A stretch of DNA of 64,000 nucleotides from Mollicutes bacterium (GTDB taxonomy: Bacteria; Bacillota_I; Bacilli_A; RF39; UBA660), in the NCBI GenBank assembly GCA_004552445.1, contig SFOJ01000005.1, positions 1 through 64,000 on the forward strand, written 5' to 3'. Position 1 is the first letter of the stretch. Every line of letters starts with the position of its first letter. A model generated the notes under the pieces. It was not told where the DNA came from. It ran no database searches and saw nothing but the letters and a program-made list of their open reading frames with translations. Below are positions 1-8,601 of this stretch, piece after piece. The position numbers and the translations under genes were made by a program.

Positions 1-57
1 AGATTTTTTATTATTTTCTTTATATTTTTCTTTCATTTCTTTACTAAATTTTCTCAT
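1..57 (-). CDS. 5' end of an unidentified protein, cut by the window edge
   Basis: An ATG at 57-55 opens a frame with no stop for 19 codons to the window edge. It encodes a very basic start (MRKFSKEMKEKYKEN...). An AGGAAG ribosome-binding sequence lies just upstream at about 62-68. Too little is visible to assign a family, and in such AT-rich DNA a short open frame can occur by chance. Confidence 0.35.
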   Translation of the reverse strand, partial: MRKFSKEMKEKYKENNKKS

Positions 58-432
58 ATTACACTTCCTTGCAATTGTTTTATAACATAAATTAAATATA
101 TAATCAACTATTATAGATAAATTCCTATTAGTATAATTATATTGATAGACATAGAACTATTCAAATAAATCAAATTTAGAAGCTTTGTACTGAACTAAAA
201 TGATTTGTTTACAAATTAATTAATTTAGTATATATATTGTACTTTAAAATAATTGTGTATAATATTTTATAAAATTTTAGTGTTAGTGTAGTAAAAGCTG
301 ATAAAATTTTGTAGAATTATATTGTAAGTTTTTTTATTAAGTAAAGAATAAATTGTGTCAGAAAATAATGATTAATTTTGAGAATGATTATCCATCATTA
401 AATATATGGAAAAGATTGGAGTATGATATTAA
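58..432. other. Gene-free AT-rich stretch
   Basis: No frame of useful length or RNA gene is evident on either strand. A TATAAT at 258-263, preceded by a poor -35, could be a -10 element for the lipoprotein gene that starts at 433, but it is 170 bases upstream and weakly supported. The GGAG at 419-422 is the likely ribosome-binding site of that gene. Confidence 0.4.
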
Positions 433-1155
433 ATGAATAAAAATCATAAACTAATAATATGTATATTTTTGATTATCTTATTTATTTTAACAGGTTGTAA
501 TAGTAGAGAAGATGTTAAACATATAAGCAAAGAAAATGCCATTAAATATGTTAATAAAATTATAGATGAGCCAGTAGAATATGTTAATCAATTAGGTGAA
601 GAGGAAGATGATACTATTAGTTATGTTTTTAAACTAATTGAAAGAAATATTGATTTTTCTGTAAGTTCTTCTATTAGAGTACCATCTATTGATGGAAGTC
701 AATTTGGTAATTATAAAGAATCATTATATATAAATTATGAATCTGCAATTATATTTAATAATAATTATGTATCGCAGCGTGAAAAATTAGCACAAAAATA
801 TAATATTCAAGAAACCTTGGATGGCACTGACAAATACCATTACTATACTACAACAATAAATAATTATAATGATTTATCAAATTTAACTAATTTTTATTTA
901 GAACTTGATAAATTATATAATTTTAAAGAAAAAGATCCTAAAAAAATATTACATATTGATTCTGGATTAATTTGTAGTGATATATTAGGATCAATAGATG
1001 GTATTAATTTTTCATTTAAAAAATCAGATGAATTAAAATATGAACCAGTTTATAAAATAATTGAAAAAAATTATATTAGTCATTTAAAATGGTTTAATCT
1101 AACAGATCCAACTATTCCCGATAATGTATGGGATAAATATGATGCAGCTCCATAA
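433..1155 (+). CDS. Predicted lipoprotein of unknown function
   Basis: The 240-residue product starts with a short basic segment (MNKNHK), a hydrophobic stretch of about 14 residues and a lipobox LTGC with Cys22, so it should be lipidated and anchored on the outer face of the membrane after signal peptidase II cleavage. The mature part is acidic, rich in Asn, Tyr and Ile, and contains no motif I recognise. GGAG sits about ten bases before the ATG. The gene stands alone between an AT-rich leader and its own terminator, in convergent orientation to the tRNA-Gly gene. No function can be assigned; substrate-binding or surface-protein roles are both possible. Confidence 0.75.
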   Translation: MNKNHKLIICIFLIILFILTGCNSREDVKHISKENAIKYVNKIIDEPVEYVNQLGEEEDDTISYVFKLIERNIDFSVSSSIRVPSIDGSQFGNYKESLYINYESAIIFNNNYVSQREKLAQKYNIQETLDGTDKYHYYTTTINNYNDLSNLTNFYLELDKLYNFKEKDPKKILHIDSGLICSDILGSIDGINFSFKKSDELKYEPVYKIIEKNYISHLKWFNLTDPTIPDNVWDKYDAAP

Positions 1156-1163
1156 AAACTTAG

Positions 1164-1187
1164 ACAATGCTGTTTAGCATTGTTTTA
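1164..1187 (+). terminator. Rho-independent terminator of the lipoprotein gene
   Basis: ACAATGCT (1164-1171) and AGCATTGT (1176-1183) form an 8-bp stem with a GTTT loop, followed by a T run. It starts 9 bases after the lipoprotein stop codon. Confidence 0.8.
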
Positions 1188-1227
1188 TTGTTAACCAAAT
1201 ATATTGTCTTGTTAATTATTTTATATA

Positions 1228-1262
1228 AAATAAAAACTTACAAACTATCATAGTCCGTAAGT
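1228..1262 (-). terminator. Terminator downstream of tRNA-Gly
   Basis: On the minus strand ACTTAC (1262-1257) pairs with GTAAGT (1241-1236), with an inner ACTA/TAGT pairing, and is followed by TTTTTATTTT. It lies 11 bases past the tRNA 3' end. Confidence 0.65.
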
Positions 1263-1272
1263 TATTTTCAAA

Positions 1273-1347
1273 TGGAGCAAGTAACCGGAATCGAACCGGC
1301 ATCTTAGCCTTGGCAAGGCCACATTCTAACCGTTGAACTATACCTGC
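1273..1347 (-). tRNA. tRNA-Gly (anticodon GCC)
   Basis: The minus strand folds into a full cloverleaf. The acceptor arm is GCAGGTA paired with TACTTGC, the anticodon loop is TTGCCAA with anticodon GCC, and the T arm carries GGTTCGATTCC. The discriminator base is T and the CCA end is encoded (1275-1273). The gene stands alone with its own terminator. Confidence 0.95.
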
Positions 1348-1397
1348 ATTTGCAAATAATATTTTAGCAATAAAATATATATTTTGCAAGTGATTTA

Positions 1398-2027
1398 TTA
1401 TAATTTTTCTTTAAAATTCTTTTCTATTATGTTTATACAGCATAATAAGCAAGGTATACCAAGTATGAATCCACCTACTACATCTGAAAAGAAATGTACA
1501 CCTAGGCATACTCTTGAGAATGCAACTACTACAATTAAAAAGCAAAAAAGTAAACCAAATGTTATTCTTATTAATTTATTAGACTTTTCAGTCATTAAAT
1601 AGAATAAAGTCATATAAAATATAAGTGATGTTAGAGTGTGTCCACTTGGAAAACTATAACTACTTGGTATTTTTATTAATGCTTCAAGTGGTCTTGGTCT
1701 TGCTACTAATATTTTTGTAATAAACACTACTATTCCTGATAATAAATAACTACTTGATAATGTATAAAAGTACCATTTATTCTTAATAATTAGAAAAATA
1801 CACACAATTATTAAAATCGGTATGTACCAATCTCCAAAATTTGTTATGAAACTCATCGAAGTCGTCAATCTTTTGTCATTTATGTTTCCAAAAAATTCAA
1901 TTACTTTATAGTCAAAGTTTACAATATATTTGTAAATACTACTATTTTTTATCACAATAAAAGATACTATCAATAAGATAATAATAAACATATATATCCA
2001 ACTTTCTTTTAGTATCTTTTTTATCAT
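1398..2027 (-). CDS. PAP2-family membrane phosphatase
   Basis: This 209-residue multi-pass membrane protein carries the three PAP2 (type 2 phosphatidic acid phosphatase) motifs: K105 to RPRP at 110-113, PSGH at 127-130, and SR-x5-H-x3-D with S171, R172, H178 and D182. Such enzymes remove phosphate from lipid phosphates or diphosphates at the outer membrane face; undecaprenyl diphosphate recycling (BcrC/PgpB-like) is a common role in Gram-positive bacteria. The exact substrate cannot be read from sequence. Membrane segments lie near residues 11-26, 69-82, 87-104, 131-145 and 153-170. It stands downstream of upp with a 41-base gap and converges on the tRNA-Gly region. Confidence 0.88.
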   Translation of the reverse strand: MIKKILKESWIYMFIIILLIVSFIVIKNSSIYKYIVNFDYKVIEFFGNINDKRLTTSMSFITNFGDWYIPILIIVCIFLIIKNKWYFYTLSSSYLLSGIVVFITKILVARPRPLEALIKIPSSYSFPSGHTLTSLIFYMTLFYLMTEKSNKLIRITFGLLFCFLIVVVAFSRVCLGVHFFSDVVGGFILGIPCLLCCINIIEKNFKEKL

Positions 2028-2068
2028 ATTATTATTATAACATAGTTTTTAATTATTTAATCATTAGT

Positions 2069-2695
2069 TTATTTTGTACCGTAAACTCTATCTCCTGCAT
2101 CACCTAAACCTGGTAAGATATATTTATTTTTATTTAAGCATCTATCTACACAAGAAGTATATATTTGTACATCTTTATGGGCTTTTTTTAATGCTTTTAT
2201 TCCTTCTGGAGAAGAGATAATACATAAAAATTTTATTTTCTTAACCCCATCTTTTTTTAATCTATCTATTGTAGCTATAGCACTTCCTCCAGTTGCTAAC
2301 ATCGGATCTAGAACAAATACCTCTCTATTTTTTATATCTTTTGGCATTTTATAATAATATTCTACAGGTTCAAATGTTTTTTCATTTCTATAAAGTCCTA
2401 TATGTCCTATTTTGGCATTTGGTATTACTGTTAATATACCATCTACCATGCTCATTCCTGCTCTTAGTATTGGAACAAAAGCATAATTATCTTCATTTAA
2501 TTTGTATGTTTTATATTTTTCTAAAGGAGTATTTATTTCACATTCTTCAAGTACTGCTTTTCTTGTTGCTTCATAACAAAGTAATACTGATATTTCACTT
2601 ATTATCTCTCTAAATTCTTTAGTACCAGTTTTCTCATTTCTAAGTATTGACAATTTATGAGTAACTAGTGGATGATTTAACACTATCTCTTTCAT
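2069..2695 (-). CDS. upp: Uracil phosphoribosyltransferase
   Basis: Upp makes UMP from uracil and PRPP, the salvage step. The 208-residue length is normal for the family. The PRPP-binding loop is at residues 129-138 (LDPMLATGGS), and the C terminus GLGDAGDRVYGTK is the conserved uracil-binding end. The start codon overlaps the uraA stop by four bases (ATGA), so upp is translationally coupled to the uracil permease; together they import and trap uracil. Regulation is probably through the leader upstream of uraA. Confidence 0.97.
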   Translation of the reverse strand: MKEIVLNHPLVTHKLSILRNEKTGTKEFREIISEISVLLCYEATRKAVLEECEINTPLEKYKTYKLNEDNYAFVPILRAGMSMVDGILTVIPNAKIGHIGLYRNEKTFEPVEYYYKMPKDIKNREVFVLDPMLATGGSAIATIDRLKKDGVKKIKFLCIISSPEGIKALKKAHKDVQIYTSCVDRCLNKNKYILPGLGDAGDRVYGTK

Positions 2696-3975
2696 TGTTT
2701 TTTCTCCTTAATTAGTAAGTTTAGAAGTATACCTACAATTGCAGCTAAGCTCATACCTGATATTGAAAGATTTATATTTTTTGTTACTACAGAAATTGCT
2801 GCTCCACCTAGTCCTAGAACTAGCATTGAAGAAGCTACTATTACATTTTTAGTATTTCCAAAATCTACTTTATTTTGTATTAATATTTTTAATCCATTAA
2901 TTGATATAAATCCATAAAGTAGTATTGATACTCCACCTAATACTGGTGTAGGTATTGATGATATTACTGCTGTTAGTTGTCCTAAGAATCCAAATACTAT
3001 TGCTATTACTGCAGCTAAGCCTATTACCCATACTGATGCAACTTTTGTCATCCCAACTACTGAAGTATTTTCTCCATATGTTGTGTTTGCTGGACCACCG
3101 ATAAGTCCTGCCGCAAATGTTGCAACTCCATCTCCCATAAGTGTGTTGTCTAAGCCTGGATCTTCTATTAAATCTTTATCTATTATTTCACTTAATACTT
3201 TATGATCTCCTATATGTTCGGCAATTGTAACTAGTGCAATTGGCACTATAGTAAGTAATGCTCCAAAATTTAATTTATAATGTATGAATGGCAAATAAAA
3301 GTCTGGCTTTGATATTATTTTAGCATTTACAATTCCTGTATAATCTATCATACCAAGAATCATTGAAGCAATATATCCAGCAATCATCCCCATTAAAAAT
3401 GGTATTACCTTTAAGAATCCTTTTCCTCTTACTGCAAGTATACCAGTTGTTAAAAAAGCAACTAATGCTATCACTATATTTTTCCATGGAACTGCATCCA
3501 TATTTAGTCCTATTTCTTCTACTGCTGTAGGAGCTAATGACAGACCTATAATCATAATCATTGGTCCAACTACTATAGGTGGTAATAATTTATTAATCCA
3601 TTTCTTTCCAACTATTTTAATTATTAATGCTACTAGTACATATACTAGTCCTACAGTCATTATTGCTGTAAATACACTTGCTTTTCCACTTTTTGCAAAT
3701 CCAACTATCATTGGTGAAATGAATGCAAATGAACTTCCTAGATATACCGGACTCTTTCCTCTAGTACAAATAATATAGACTAGTGTTCCTATACCTGAAG
3801 ATATTAGTGCTACTGGTATAGAAAGTACTTCACTCCCTGTAGTAGTGTTTACCAAAATAGGAACTAATATTGTAGCTCCAAACATCGCAAATACATGCTG
3901 CAAAGACAAAAGTATCCACTTAAGCACTGTTGGTTTTTCATAAACATTAAGTAACATTTTATTGTTTTCTTTCAT
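2692..3975 (-). CDS. uraA: Uracil permease (NCS2 family)
   Basis: A 427-residue NCS2 (nucleobase-cation symporter 2) protein that brings uracil across the cytoplasmic membrane. The N-terminal LLSLQHVFAMFGATILVP segment and the later AEHIGDH and GGPANTTYGENT motifs, which carry the substrate-binding region of this family, are present, as are about 14 hydrophobic segments. A strong AAAGGAGGAAAT ribosome-binding site precedes the ATG. It is the first large gene of a uraA-upp operon and is preceded by a small leader frame and a terminator-like hairpin (4006-4118). Confidence 0.95.
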   Translation of the reverse strand: MKENNKMLLNVYEKPTVLKWILLSLQHVFAMFGATILVPILVNTTTGSEVLSIPVALISSGIGTLVYIICTRGKSPVYLGSSFAFISPMIVGFAKSGKASVFTAIMTVGLVYVLVALIIKIVGKKWINKLLPPIVVGPMIMIIGLSLAPTAVEEIGLNMDAVPWKNIVIALVAFLTTGILAVRGKGFLKVIPFLMGMIAGYIASMILGMIDYTGIVNAKIISKPDFYLPFIHYKLNFGALLTIVPIALVTIAEHIGDHKVLSEIIDKDLIEDPGLDNTLMGDGVATFAAGLIGGPANTTYGENTSVVGMTKVASVWVIGLAAVIAIVFGFLGQLTAVISSIPTPVLGGVSILLYGFISINGLKILIQNKVDFGNTKNVIVASSMLVLGLGGAAISVVTKNINLSISGMSLAAIVGILLNLLIKEKKQ

Positions 3976-4005
3976 ATTTCCTCCTTTTAAACAATAAATT
4001 ATGGC

Positions 4006-4034
4006 AAAAAAAATCTCATCAATTAATGATGAGA
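4006..4034 (-). terminator. Terminator-like hairpin in the uraA leader (probable attenuator)
   Basis: On the minus strand TCTCATCA (4034-4027) pairs perfectly with TGATGAGA (4021-4014) around a short loop and is followed by eight T. It sits between the putative promoter and uraA, four bases after the stop of a 26-codon leader frame. This placement suggests conditional termination of uraA-upp transcription. Confidence 0.75.
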
Positions 4035-4037
4035 AAT

Positions 4038-4118
4038 TTAAAAAGAATTAAAAGCAATAGTGATACCTTCACATTTTTTTAATATTTTGTTAGGTTTTTC
4101 TTTGCTTAATTCTATCAT
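4038..4118 (-). CDS. Putative 26-residue leader peptide of uraA-upp
   Basis: An ATG at 4118-4116 opens a 26-codon frame (begins MIELSKEKPNK, ends AFNSF) that stops at 4038. A GAGGT ribosome-binding sequence (4132-4128) lies nine bases upstream. Inside the frame, the segments at 4102-4113 and 4044-4057 are complementary and form a long stem-loop, and the stop codon lies right before the terminator hairpin. A ribosome at the stop would cover the 5' arm of that hairpin. This resembles the translation-coupled attenuation known for pyrBI and pyrE of enterobacteria; applying it here is inference. No PyrR-binding loop consensus was recognised. Confidence 0.5.
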   Translation of the reverse strand: MIELSKEKPNKILKKCEGITIAFNSF

Positions 4119-4138
4119 CTATTTTTTACCTCGTTAAA

Positions 4139-4167
4139 ATATTAACATATTAATTATATTATTGCAA
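4139..4167 (-). promoter_or_regulatory. Putative sigma-A promoter of the uraA leader
   Basis: On the minus strand a -35 of TTGCAA (4167-4162) and a -10 of TAATAT (4144-4139) are 17 bases apart, upstream of the leader peptide frame. Confidence 0.5.
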
Positions 4168-4175
4168 CTACTTTT

Positions 4176-4757
4176 TTATTTTAATATTCTTTTTGGTGTC
4201 CATGTACTTATTATTATATCATTAGAGTCGTTAGTTTCTCTTCTTATTTCATCTAAAATTTCAATGCCTTCCATGTCTTTATAAGCTTCATAATCTAATA
4301 TTAATTTTTTCTTTTGACGTAATAAATCTAACATTTTAGATATATTTGTTTTTTCACTTTTACCGCTTAATGTTCTTAATGATTCTTTTGAATATAATAT
4401 AAAGTCACCATCTGTTGTTTCTGTTATTGGCGTTGCAGTTTTAATGTCAACACCTTCATTCCTTAGCATTTCTTGAATGTATAAAGTCATCTCAGTATCA
4501 GAAAGAGATACTATTATATTAGGAAATTTACGTGTAAAATTTGTTAAGCAAAACATTGTGTAGTCTATTGAGGACATTTCATCATTTTCGGTTCTATATA
4601 TTATTGGTTTTCTAGTTCTTATATGTTTATCAATCGCTTTTGAATCAAATGTAAATCCACTTCTTGTTGTAAAATGTAATCCATCTATTCTTTCATTTGC
4701 TAATAGTTCATCATTTGCTTTATATGAACAAATATTACTTTTTTTAATTATTTTCAT
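4176..4757 (-). CDS. Hypothetical cytoplasmic protein
   Basis: A 193-residue soluble protein with no signal peptide, membrane segment or family motif that I recognise. It is rich in Thr, Ile, Glu and Asp. A GGAGGAAAT ribosome-binding site precedes the ATG. It stands alone between the L,D-transpeptidase gene and the uraA leader, all on the same strand, but separated from both by intergenic sequence and, on the upstream side, by a terminator. The regular alternation of charged and hydrophobic residues looks like a folded globular domain. No function can be offered. Confidence 0.7.
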   Translation of the reverse strand: MKIIKKSNICSYKANDELLANERIDGLHFTTRSGFTFDSKAIDKHIRTRKPIIYRTENDEMSSIDYTMFCLTNFTRKFPNIIVSLSDTEMTLYIQEMLRNEGVDIKTATPITETTDGDFILYSKESLRTLSGKSEKTNISKMLDLLRQKKKLILDYEAYKDMEGIEILDEIRRETNDSNDIIISTWTPKRILK

Positions 4758-4828
4758 GATATTTCCTCCATTTCTTTTTTCCTTTTCTTGTGAGTGTATA
4801 TTATATCTTATTTTCTCTAAAAAAGCAA

Positions 4829-4852
4829 TAAAAAAGACGATTACTCATCTTT
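4829..4852 (-). terminator. Terminator of the L,D-transpeptidase gene
   Basis: AAAGATGA (4852-4845) pairs with TCGTCTTT (4840-4833), one G-T pair included, around GTAA, followed by a T run. The stop codon TGA lies within the 5' arm, which shows TGA being used as a stop. Confidence 0.75.
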
Positions 4853-5780
4853 TAATATATACTGGAGTTCCAACTTCTACCATTGAAAATAGTTTTTCTG
4901 CTGATGATGTTGGTACATTTACACATCCATGACTTCCGTTAGTTAGATAAATTTTACCACCAAATTTTTTTCTCCAAGATGCATCATGTATTCCATAACT
5001 TCTTCCATCATATCCTATCCAATATTTTACAAATGTTTTATATTTTTTTGTTACTAAATATGTATTTTTTACCTTTTTATTTACTCTAAAATTTCCAAGT
5101 TTAGTTGCTCCATTTAGTCCTGTTGTTACATCAGTTGTAAATACTGCTTTCTTTTTAACATAATAAACTAATTTTTGTGTTGATATTTTTACTTCTATAT
5201 AAGTGTTTTCATCTTTTGTTGTTACATGTACTTTAGCAATTTCTTCTGTTTTATTACCGCTTGAATCTTCAACACTATATTTTATTTCATAATTTCCTTT
5301 AGTATTAATATCTACGTTTGAATCTACTTTAACTTTAGTTGTTATGTCTCCATCATAATTATCTATTGCATTATATATAATATCATCGCATTTTTCTTTT
5401 ATAGTACAATATATTTCTTTATCGCTTAATATTATTTTAGGCGCTTCATTATCTACTATTTTTACTTTTCTTTTTAATGTTTTGTTATATTTTTTATATT
5501 TTAATGTATATTCTATATCATATTCACCTATTTTATTATTATCGATGTTATTTATTATTTTTACTTCATTTTTATAATCTTTACCATCTAATTCTGCTGC
5601 ATATCCTTCTTCAATGTAATTATTTCCATACTCAAGAGTAATATTATTACTACCTAGTATTTTGAATCCACTTTCTAAAGTATCAATTTTTTCTTGTTCA
5701 AAAAAACCAATAACTGATGCTATTATTGTTAGTAATAAAAAACTCATTGTTACTAAAATTTTTATTAAATTATTTTTCAT
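4845..5780 (-). CDS. L,D-transpeptidase (YkuD) with Ig-like domains
   Basis: The protein is anchored by an N-terminal membrane segment (about residues 5-25), followed by two Ig-like modules of the DUF5011 type (about 40-110 and 115-190, each with DNEAP- or DNYDG-like turns), then a YkuD catalytic domain. The active-site signature GSHGCVNVP near the C terminus supplies the catalytic Cys, and IHDASW the conserved His region. Such enzymes make 3-3 cross-links in peptidoglycan or attach proteins to it, outside the membrane. A GTG two codons upstream (5786) could also start it; the ATG at 5780 follows an AGGTGA element like those of other genes here. The gene has its own terminator. Confidence 0.9.
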   Translation of the reverse strand: MKNNLIKILVTMSFLLLTIIASVIGFFEQEKIDTLESGFKILGSNNITLEYGNNYIEEGYAAELDGKDYKNEVKIINNIDNNKIGEYDIEYTLKYKKYNKTLKRKVKIVDNEAPKIILSDKEIYCTIKEKCDDIIYNAIDNYDGDITTKVKVDSNVDINTKGNYEIKYSVEDSSGNKTEEIAKVHVTTKDENTYIEVKISTQKLVYYVKKKAVFTTDVTTGLNGATKLGNFRVNKKVKNTYLVTKKYKTFVKYWIGYDGRSYGIHDASWRKKFGGKIYLTNGSHGCVNVPTSSAEKLFSMVEVGTPVYIKR

Positions 5781-5828
5781 ACTCACCTATTATAGGAATA
5801 TTATAACATATCAAATATACTTTTTCTA

Positions 5829-5853
5829 TAAAAAAAGTAACAGTATTGTTACT
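5829..5853 (-). terminator. Terminator after the OGG-type glycosylase gene
   Basis: AGTAACA and TGTTACT (5836-5842 and 5847-5853) form a stem with an ATAC loop on the minus strand, followed by seven T. It separates the glycosylase gene from the L,D-transpeptidase gene. Confidence 0.75.
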
Positions 5854-6667
5854 TGATATTTCTTTTACTATGGAATAAATATTGTATTGCTAAACCTGAA
5901 TATTCTTTATATTTTTCTTTAGTAAATCTTTCTATTATTTTTTGATCATCTTTAATTCCATATATTTCTTTTATATTTTGTTTTACCCATGTATCTATTG
6001 GAAAAGTATCTAATCTTTTATATCCAAATAATAATATGCAAGAAGCAACTTTAAGACCAATTCCTTTAACTTTCATTAATTCTTTTGTTGCTTCTTCTGT
6101 TGATAGCTTGTTTATATCTTTCAAGTTAGGATACTTAATTAAAAAGTCTTCTAGATATTTGTCTCTAAAACCTACTCCAAGTTGTTTAAAATCCTCACTT
6201 TTTAAATTTTTTAATTGTTCATATGTTGGGAATAGATAGTATTCTTTATTATCAAATTCTATTTTTCTACCATATTTTTTACATAGTAAGTTTATACTAT
6301 TAGAAATTCTTTTTACGTTATTATTTTGACTTATTATATAGCTTATGCACATTTCGAATGGTTCTTGATTTAGTATTTTGTATCCTTTACATTTGTTTAT
6401 TATTTCTTTCATTTTATTATCATTGTTAATAAGTTGTTTATTAATGAAATTATAATCTCTTTTTAAATCAAAATATTCTAATATTATTTCTTTTAAGTTC
6501 TCATTATTATTTGAGTTTATTATTAAATTGTTATTAACTTGTTTAATATTTATTACTCTATCACTTAATATATTTGTAAAGCTTCCATCTGATTCTTCAG
6601 TTACTCTAAAGCAAGCTCCACTTAATATAGTATCTTTTAAATTAAAATCTTTTACTTCTATTTTCAT
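5849..6667 (-). CDS. 8-oxoguanine DNA glycosylase, OGG1-type
   Basis: This is a 272-residue helix-hairpin-helix glycosylase. The HhH element VKGIGLKVASC (about 200-210) holds the catalytic Lys206, and the downstream FPIDTW supplies the catalytic Asp225, matching Lys249 and Asp268 of human OGG1. The N-terminal SGACFRV segment corresponds to the OGG N-terminal domain. It should excise oxidised guanine and cut the strand by beta-elimination. It follows the LTA-synthase-like gene by one base, so the two are probably cotranscribed although functionally unrelated. A 3-methyladenine glycosylase of the same fold is the main alternative. Confidence 0.88.
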   Translation of the reverse strand: MKIEVKDFNLKDTILSGACFRVTEESDGSFTNILSDRVINIKQVNNNLIINSNNNENLKEIILEYFDLKRDYNFINKQLINNDNKMKEIINKCKGYKILNQEPFEMCISYIISQNNNVKRISNSINLLCKKYGRKIEFDNKEYYLFPTYEQLKNLKSEDFKQLGVGFRDKYLEDFLIKYPNLKDINKLSTEEATKELMKVKGIGLKVASCILLFGYKRLDTFPIDTWVKQNIKEIYGIKDDQKIIERFTKEKYKEYSGLAIQYLFHSKRNIK

Positions 6668-6668
6668 T

Positions 6669-8600
6669 TTATAGTCCTATCTTTTTATAATAATCATTAT
6701 CAAGTATTAATGAAGACATACTAAACTTTTGATATATTTCAGTATTAATTTTTTCTATGTATTCTTTAGATACTTCTTCATTTGTATTACTTATAAATTC
6801 TTTTGAGACACTGTTATATTTTCCTTTATCTGATACCCAACTTCTATCTGATAATATCGCCAATCCTTCAGTTTCACTAAATATATCTTTTCCCATAAGC
6901 AATCTTGAATCATAATTCATTCCAAATAAATTTAGTATTGATGGTAAAATATCTAATCCAGAAACTACTTTATTTACTTCTGTTTTTTCAATTGTTGGAT
7001 TATATATTATTAATGAAGTGTGATAGTTTTCAAATTTATCACTTCTATCAATTTTACTAACTTCATTCATTTCTGATGTTTTTAATCCATATGGATAATG
7101 ATCTGGTGCTATTACAATTAATGTATCATTTAATATATTTTTTTCTTCTAATTTTTTTAGCAATTTTGACATTGCTTTATCAAATTCTATTTGAGTTGCA
7201 TAATATGCTTTAACTGCATTACTATATTTTAAATTTTTCACTGCTTTTTTATTTCTTGATGCCATATTATTACCATAAAAATTATAATTTAAATGACCAC
7301 TTACAGTCATGTAATATGTTACGAATGGTTTATTATCTTTTAAATAATAATCAAATGTTGCGTCCATCATTTCGGCATCACTATTTGGCCAATGTTTACA
7401 GTTCATTTTCTTTTCTAATCCATTACCGCACCCAATATATTTAAATCCTATATTTGGATGTGATTTTTCTCTACTATAGTATTTATAACTATGATTATGA
7501 AAAGCATAAGCATTGTATCCTTCTTTTTTAAATATATTTCCAAGACCAAATGGCATTGATAATTTACTTGTTGCTTTAAAACTCCATATACCCTCTTTTG
7601 GAATTAAACTCATTAAATTCATATATTCACCATCTGATGTTGAAACTGGGTATAAAGGTTGGTAATAGTTATTAAAAATGAATGAATTAGTAGCCATCTT
7701 ATAAAGTGTTGGAGTAATATTCTCATCTATTGCTATTGTATCAAATGATTCTGCTGTTATAAATATTAAATTTTTTCCTTTAAACATTCCTGTATACTTA
7801 TTCTTTTCAGTTGGTTCAACGCTTTGAAAATATTTATGCATATTTATTAAATTATTATCTGTTGTTTCAGATATTAATTTATCAAAATCTATGTTATATA
7901 CGTTATATTCTTTTTTCTCTTCTTTTATAACTGGTTCAGTTTGCTCTTCAATATATATATCTTCTTTAAAATCAAATAAATATCTATATATATCTATTGC
8001 TTCCATTGTTAATAAACCTGTTTTATTTATTGTTAACATTGGAGCGTGTGTTTTAAATAATAATCTTCTTAATGAATAAATTCCTTTATTATCAAAATGT
8101 ATTAAAACAGTTATTCCTATAACAGATAATATTAATGCTACTATTTCGCTTATAACTATTGTTTTATTTGGTCTTTTAAAATTAAATTTCTTATTAAAAA
8201 CTAAAAATAAAACATATGGAATTAGTATTATTACAAATATATACCAGATTCTTAATATAACATCTATTATCATTTGCCAAAATTGCATTACTTGGCCTGT
8301 GCCTGTTGTAAGTGAAAAAAAAGAAAATATAGAATCATAGAAATTGTAATATACTATTTGAGCTAGTGTAACTAATGTTAAAGCTGATGTTAGTATAATG
8401 TTTAATACTTTATTTGCTTTTTCACTAAATAAAGTTGCTATCGTACTAAAAATAACTATAAAAGGTATACTAAATAATATAACTATTAACGTATTAACAG
8501 AAAATAAATTTCCTATTATAAATGCTCTATATACTAATTCTAAAAATATAATATAAAATATCCACCATAGGTGAACTACTATTTGCTTACTATTTTTCAT
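6669..8600 (-). CDS. LTA-synthase-family phosphoglycerol transferase (sulfatase fold)
   Basis: A 643-residue protein with five N-terminal membrane helices (within residues 10-170) and an extracellular sulfatase-fold domain. Family residues are visible: Glu284 in TAES, the nucleophile Thr321 in STSDGEY, and Asp500-His501 in APDHYPYG, which bind the metal ion. LtaS-type enzymes transfer glycerol phosphate from phosphatidylglycerol to build or modify lipoteichoic acid or other surface glycans. The exact acceptor cannot be told. Only one base separates its ATG from the stop of a 45-codon membrane peptide gene, and no good ribosome-binding site of its own is visible, so translation is probably coupled. 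Confidence 0.9.
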   Translation of the reverse strand: MKNSKQIVVHLWWIFYIIFLELVYRAFIIGNLFSVNTLIVILFSIPFIVIFSTIATLFSEKANKVLNIILTSALTLVTLAQIVYYNFYDSIFSFFSLTTGTGQVMQFWQMIIDVILRIWYIFVIILIPYVLFLVFNKKFNFKRPNKTIVISEIVALILSVIGITVLIHFDNKGIYSLRRLLFKTHAPMLTINKTGLLTMEAIDIYRYLFDFKEDIYIEEQTEPVIKEEKKEYNVYNIDFDKLISETTDNNLINMHKYFQSVEPTEKNKYTGMFKGKNLIFITAESFDTIAIDENITPTLYKMATNSFIFNNYYQPLYPVSTSDGEYMNLMSLIPKEGIWSFKATSKLSMPFGLGNIFKKEGYNAYAFHNHSYKYYSREKSHPNIGFKYIGCGNGLEKKMNCKHWPNSDAEMMDATFDYYLKDNKPFVTYYMTVSGHLNYNFYGNNMASRNKKAVKNLKYSNAVKAYYATQIEFDKAMSKLLKKLEEKNILNDTLIVIAPDHYPYGLKTSEMNEVSKIDRSDKFENYHTSLIIYNPTIEKTEVNKVVSGLDILPSILNLFGMNYDSRLLMGKDIFSETEGLAILSDRSWVSDKGKYNSVSKEFISNTNEEVSKEYIEKINTEIYQKFSMSSLILDNDYYKKIGL

Positions 8601-8601
8601 A

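Noticed and set aside
4845..4852. Possible use of TGA as tryptophan (Mollicutes code).
   Set aside because: TGA ends the L,D-transpeptidase right at its terminator, and read-through would run into the hairpin; Trp codons in conserved proteins are TGG. Standard code fits.
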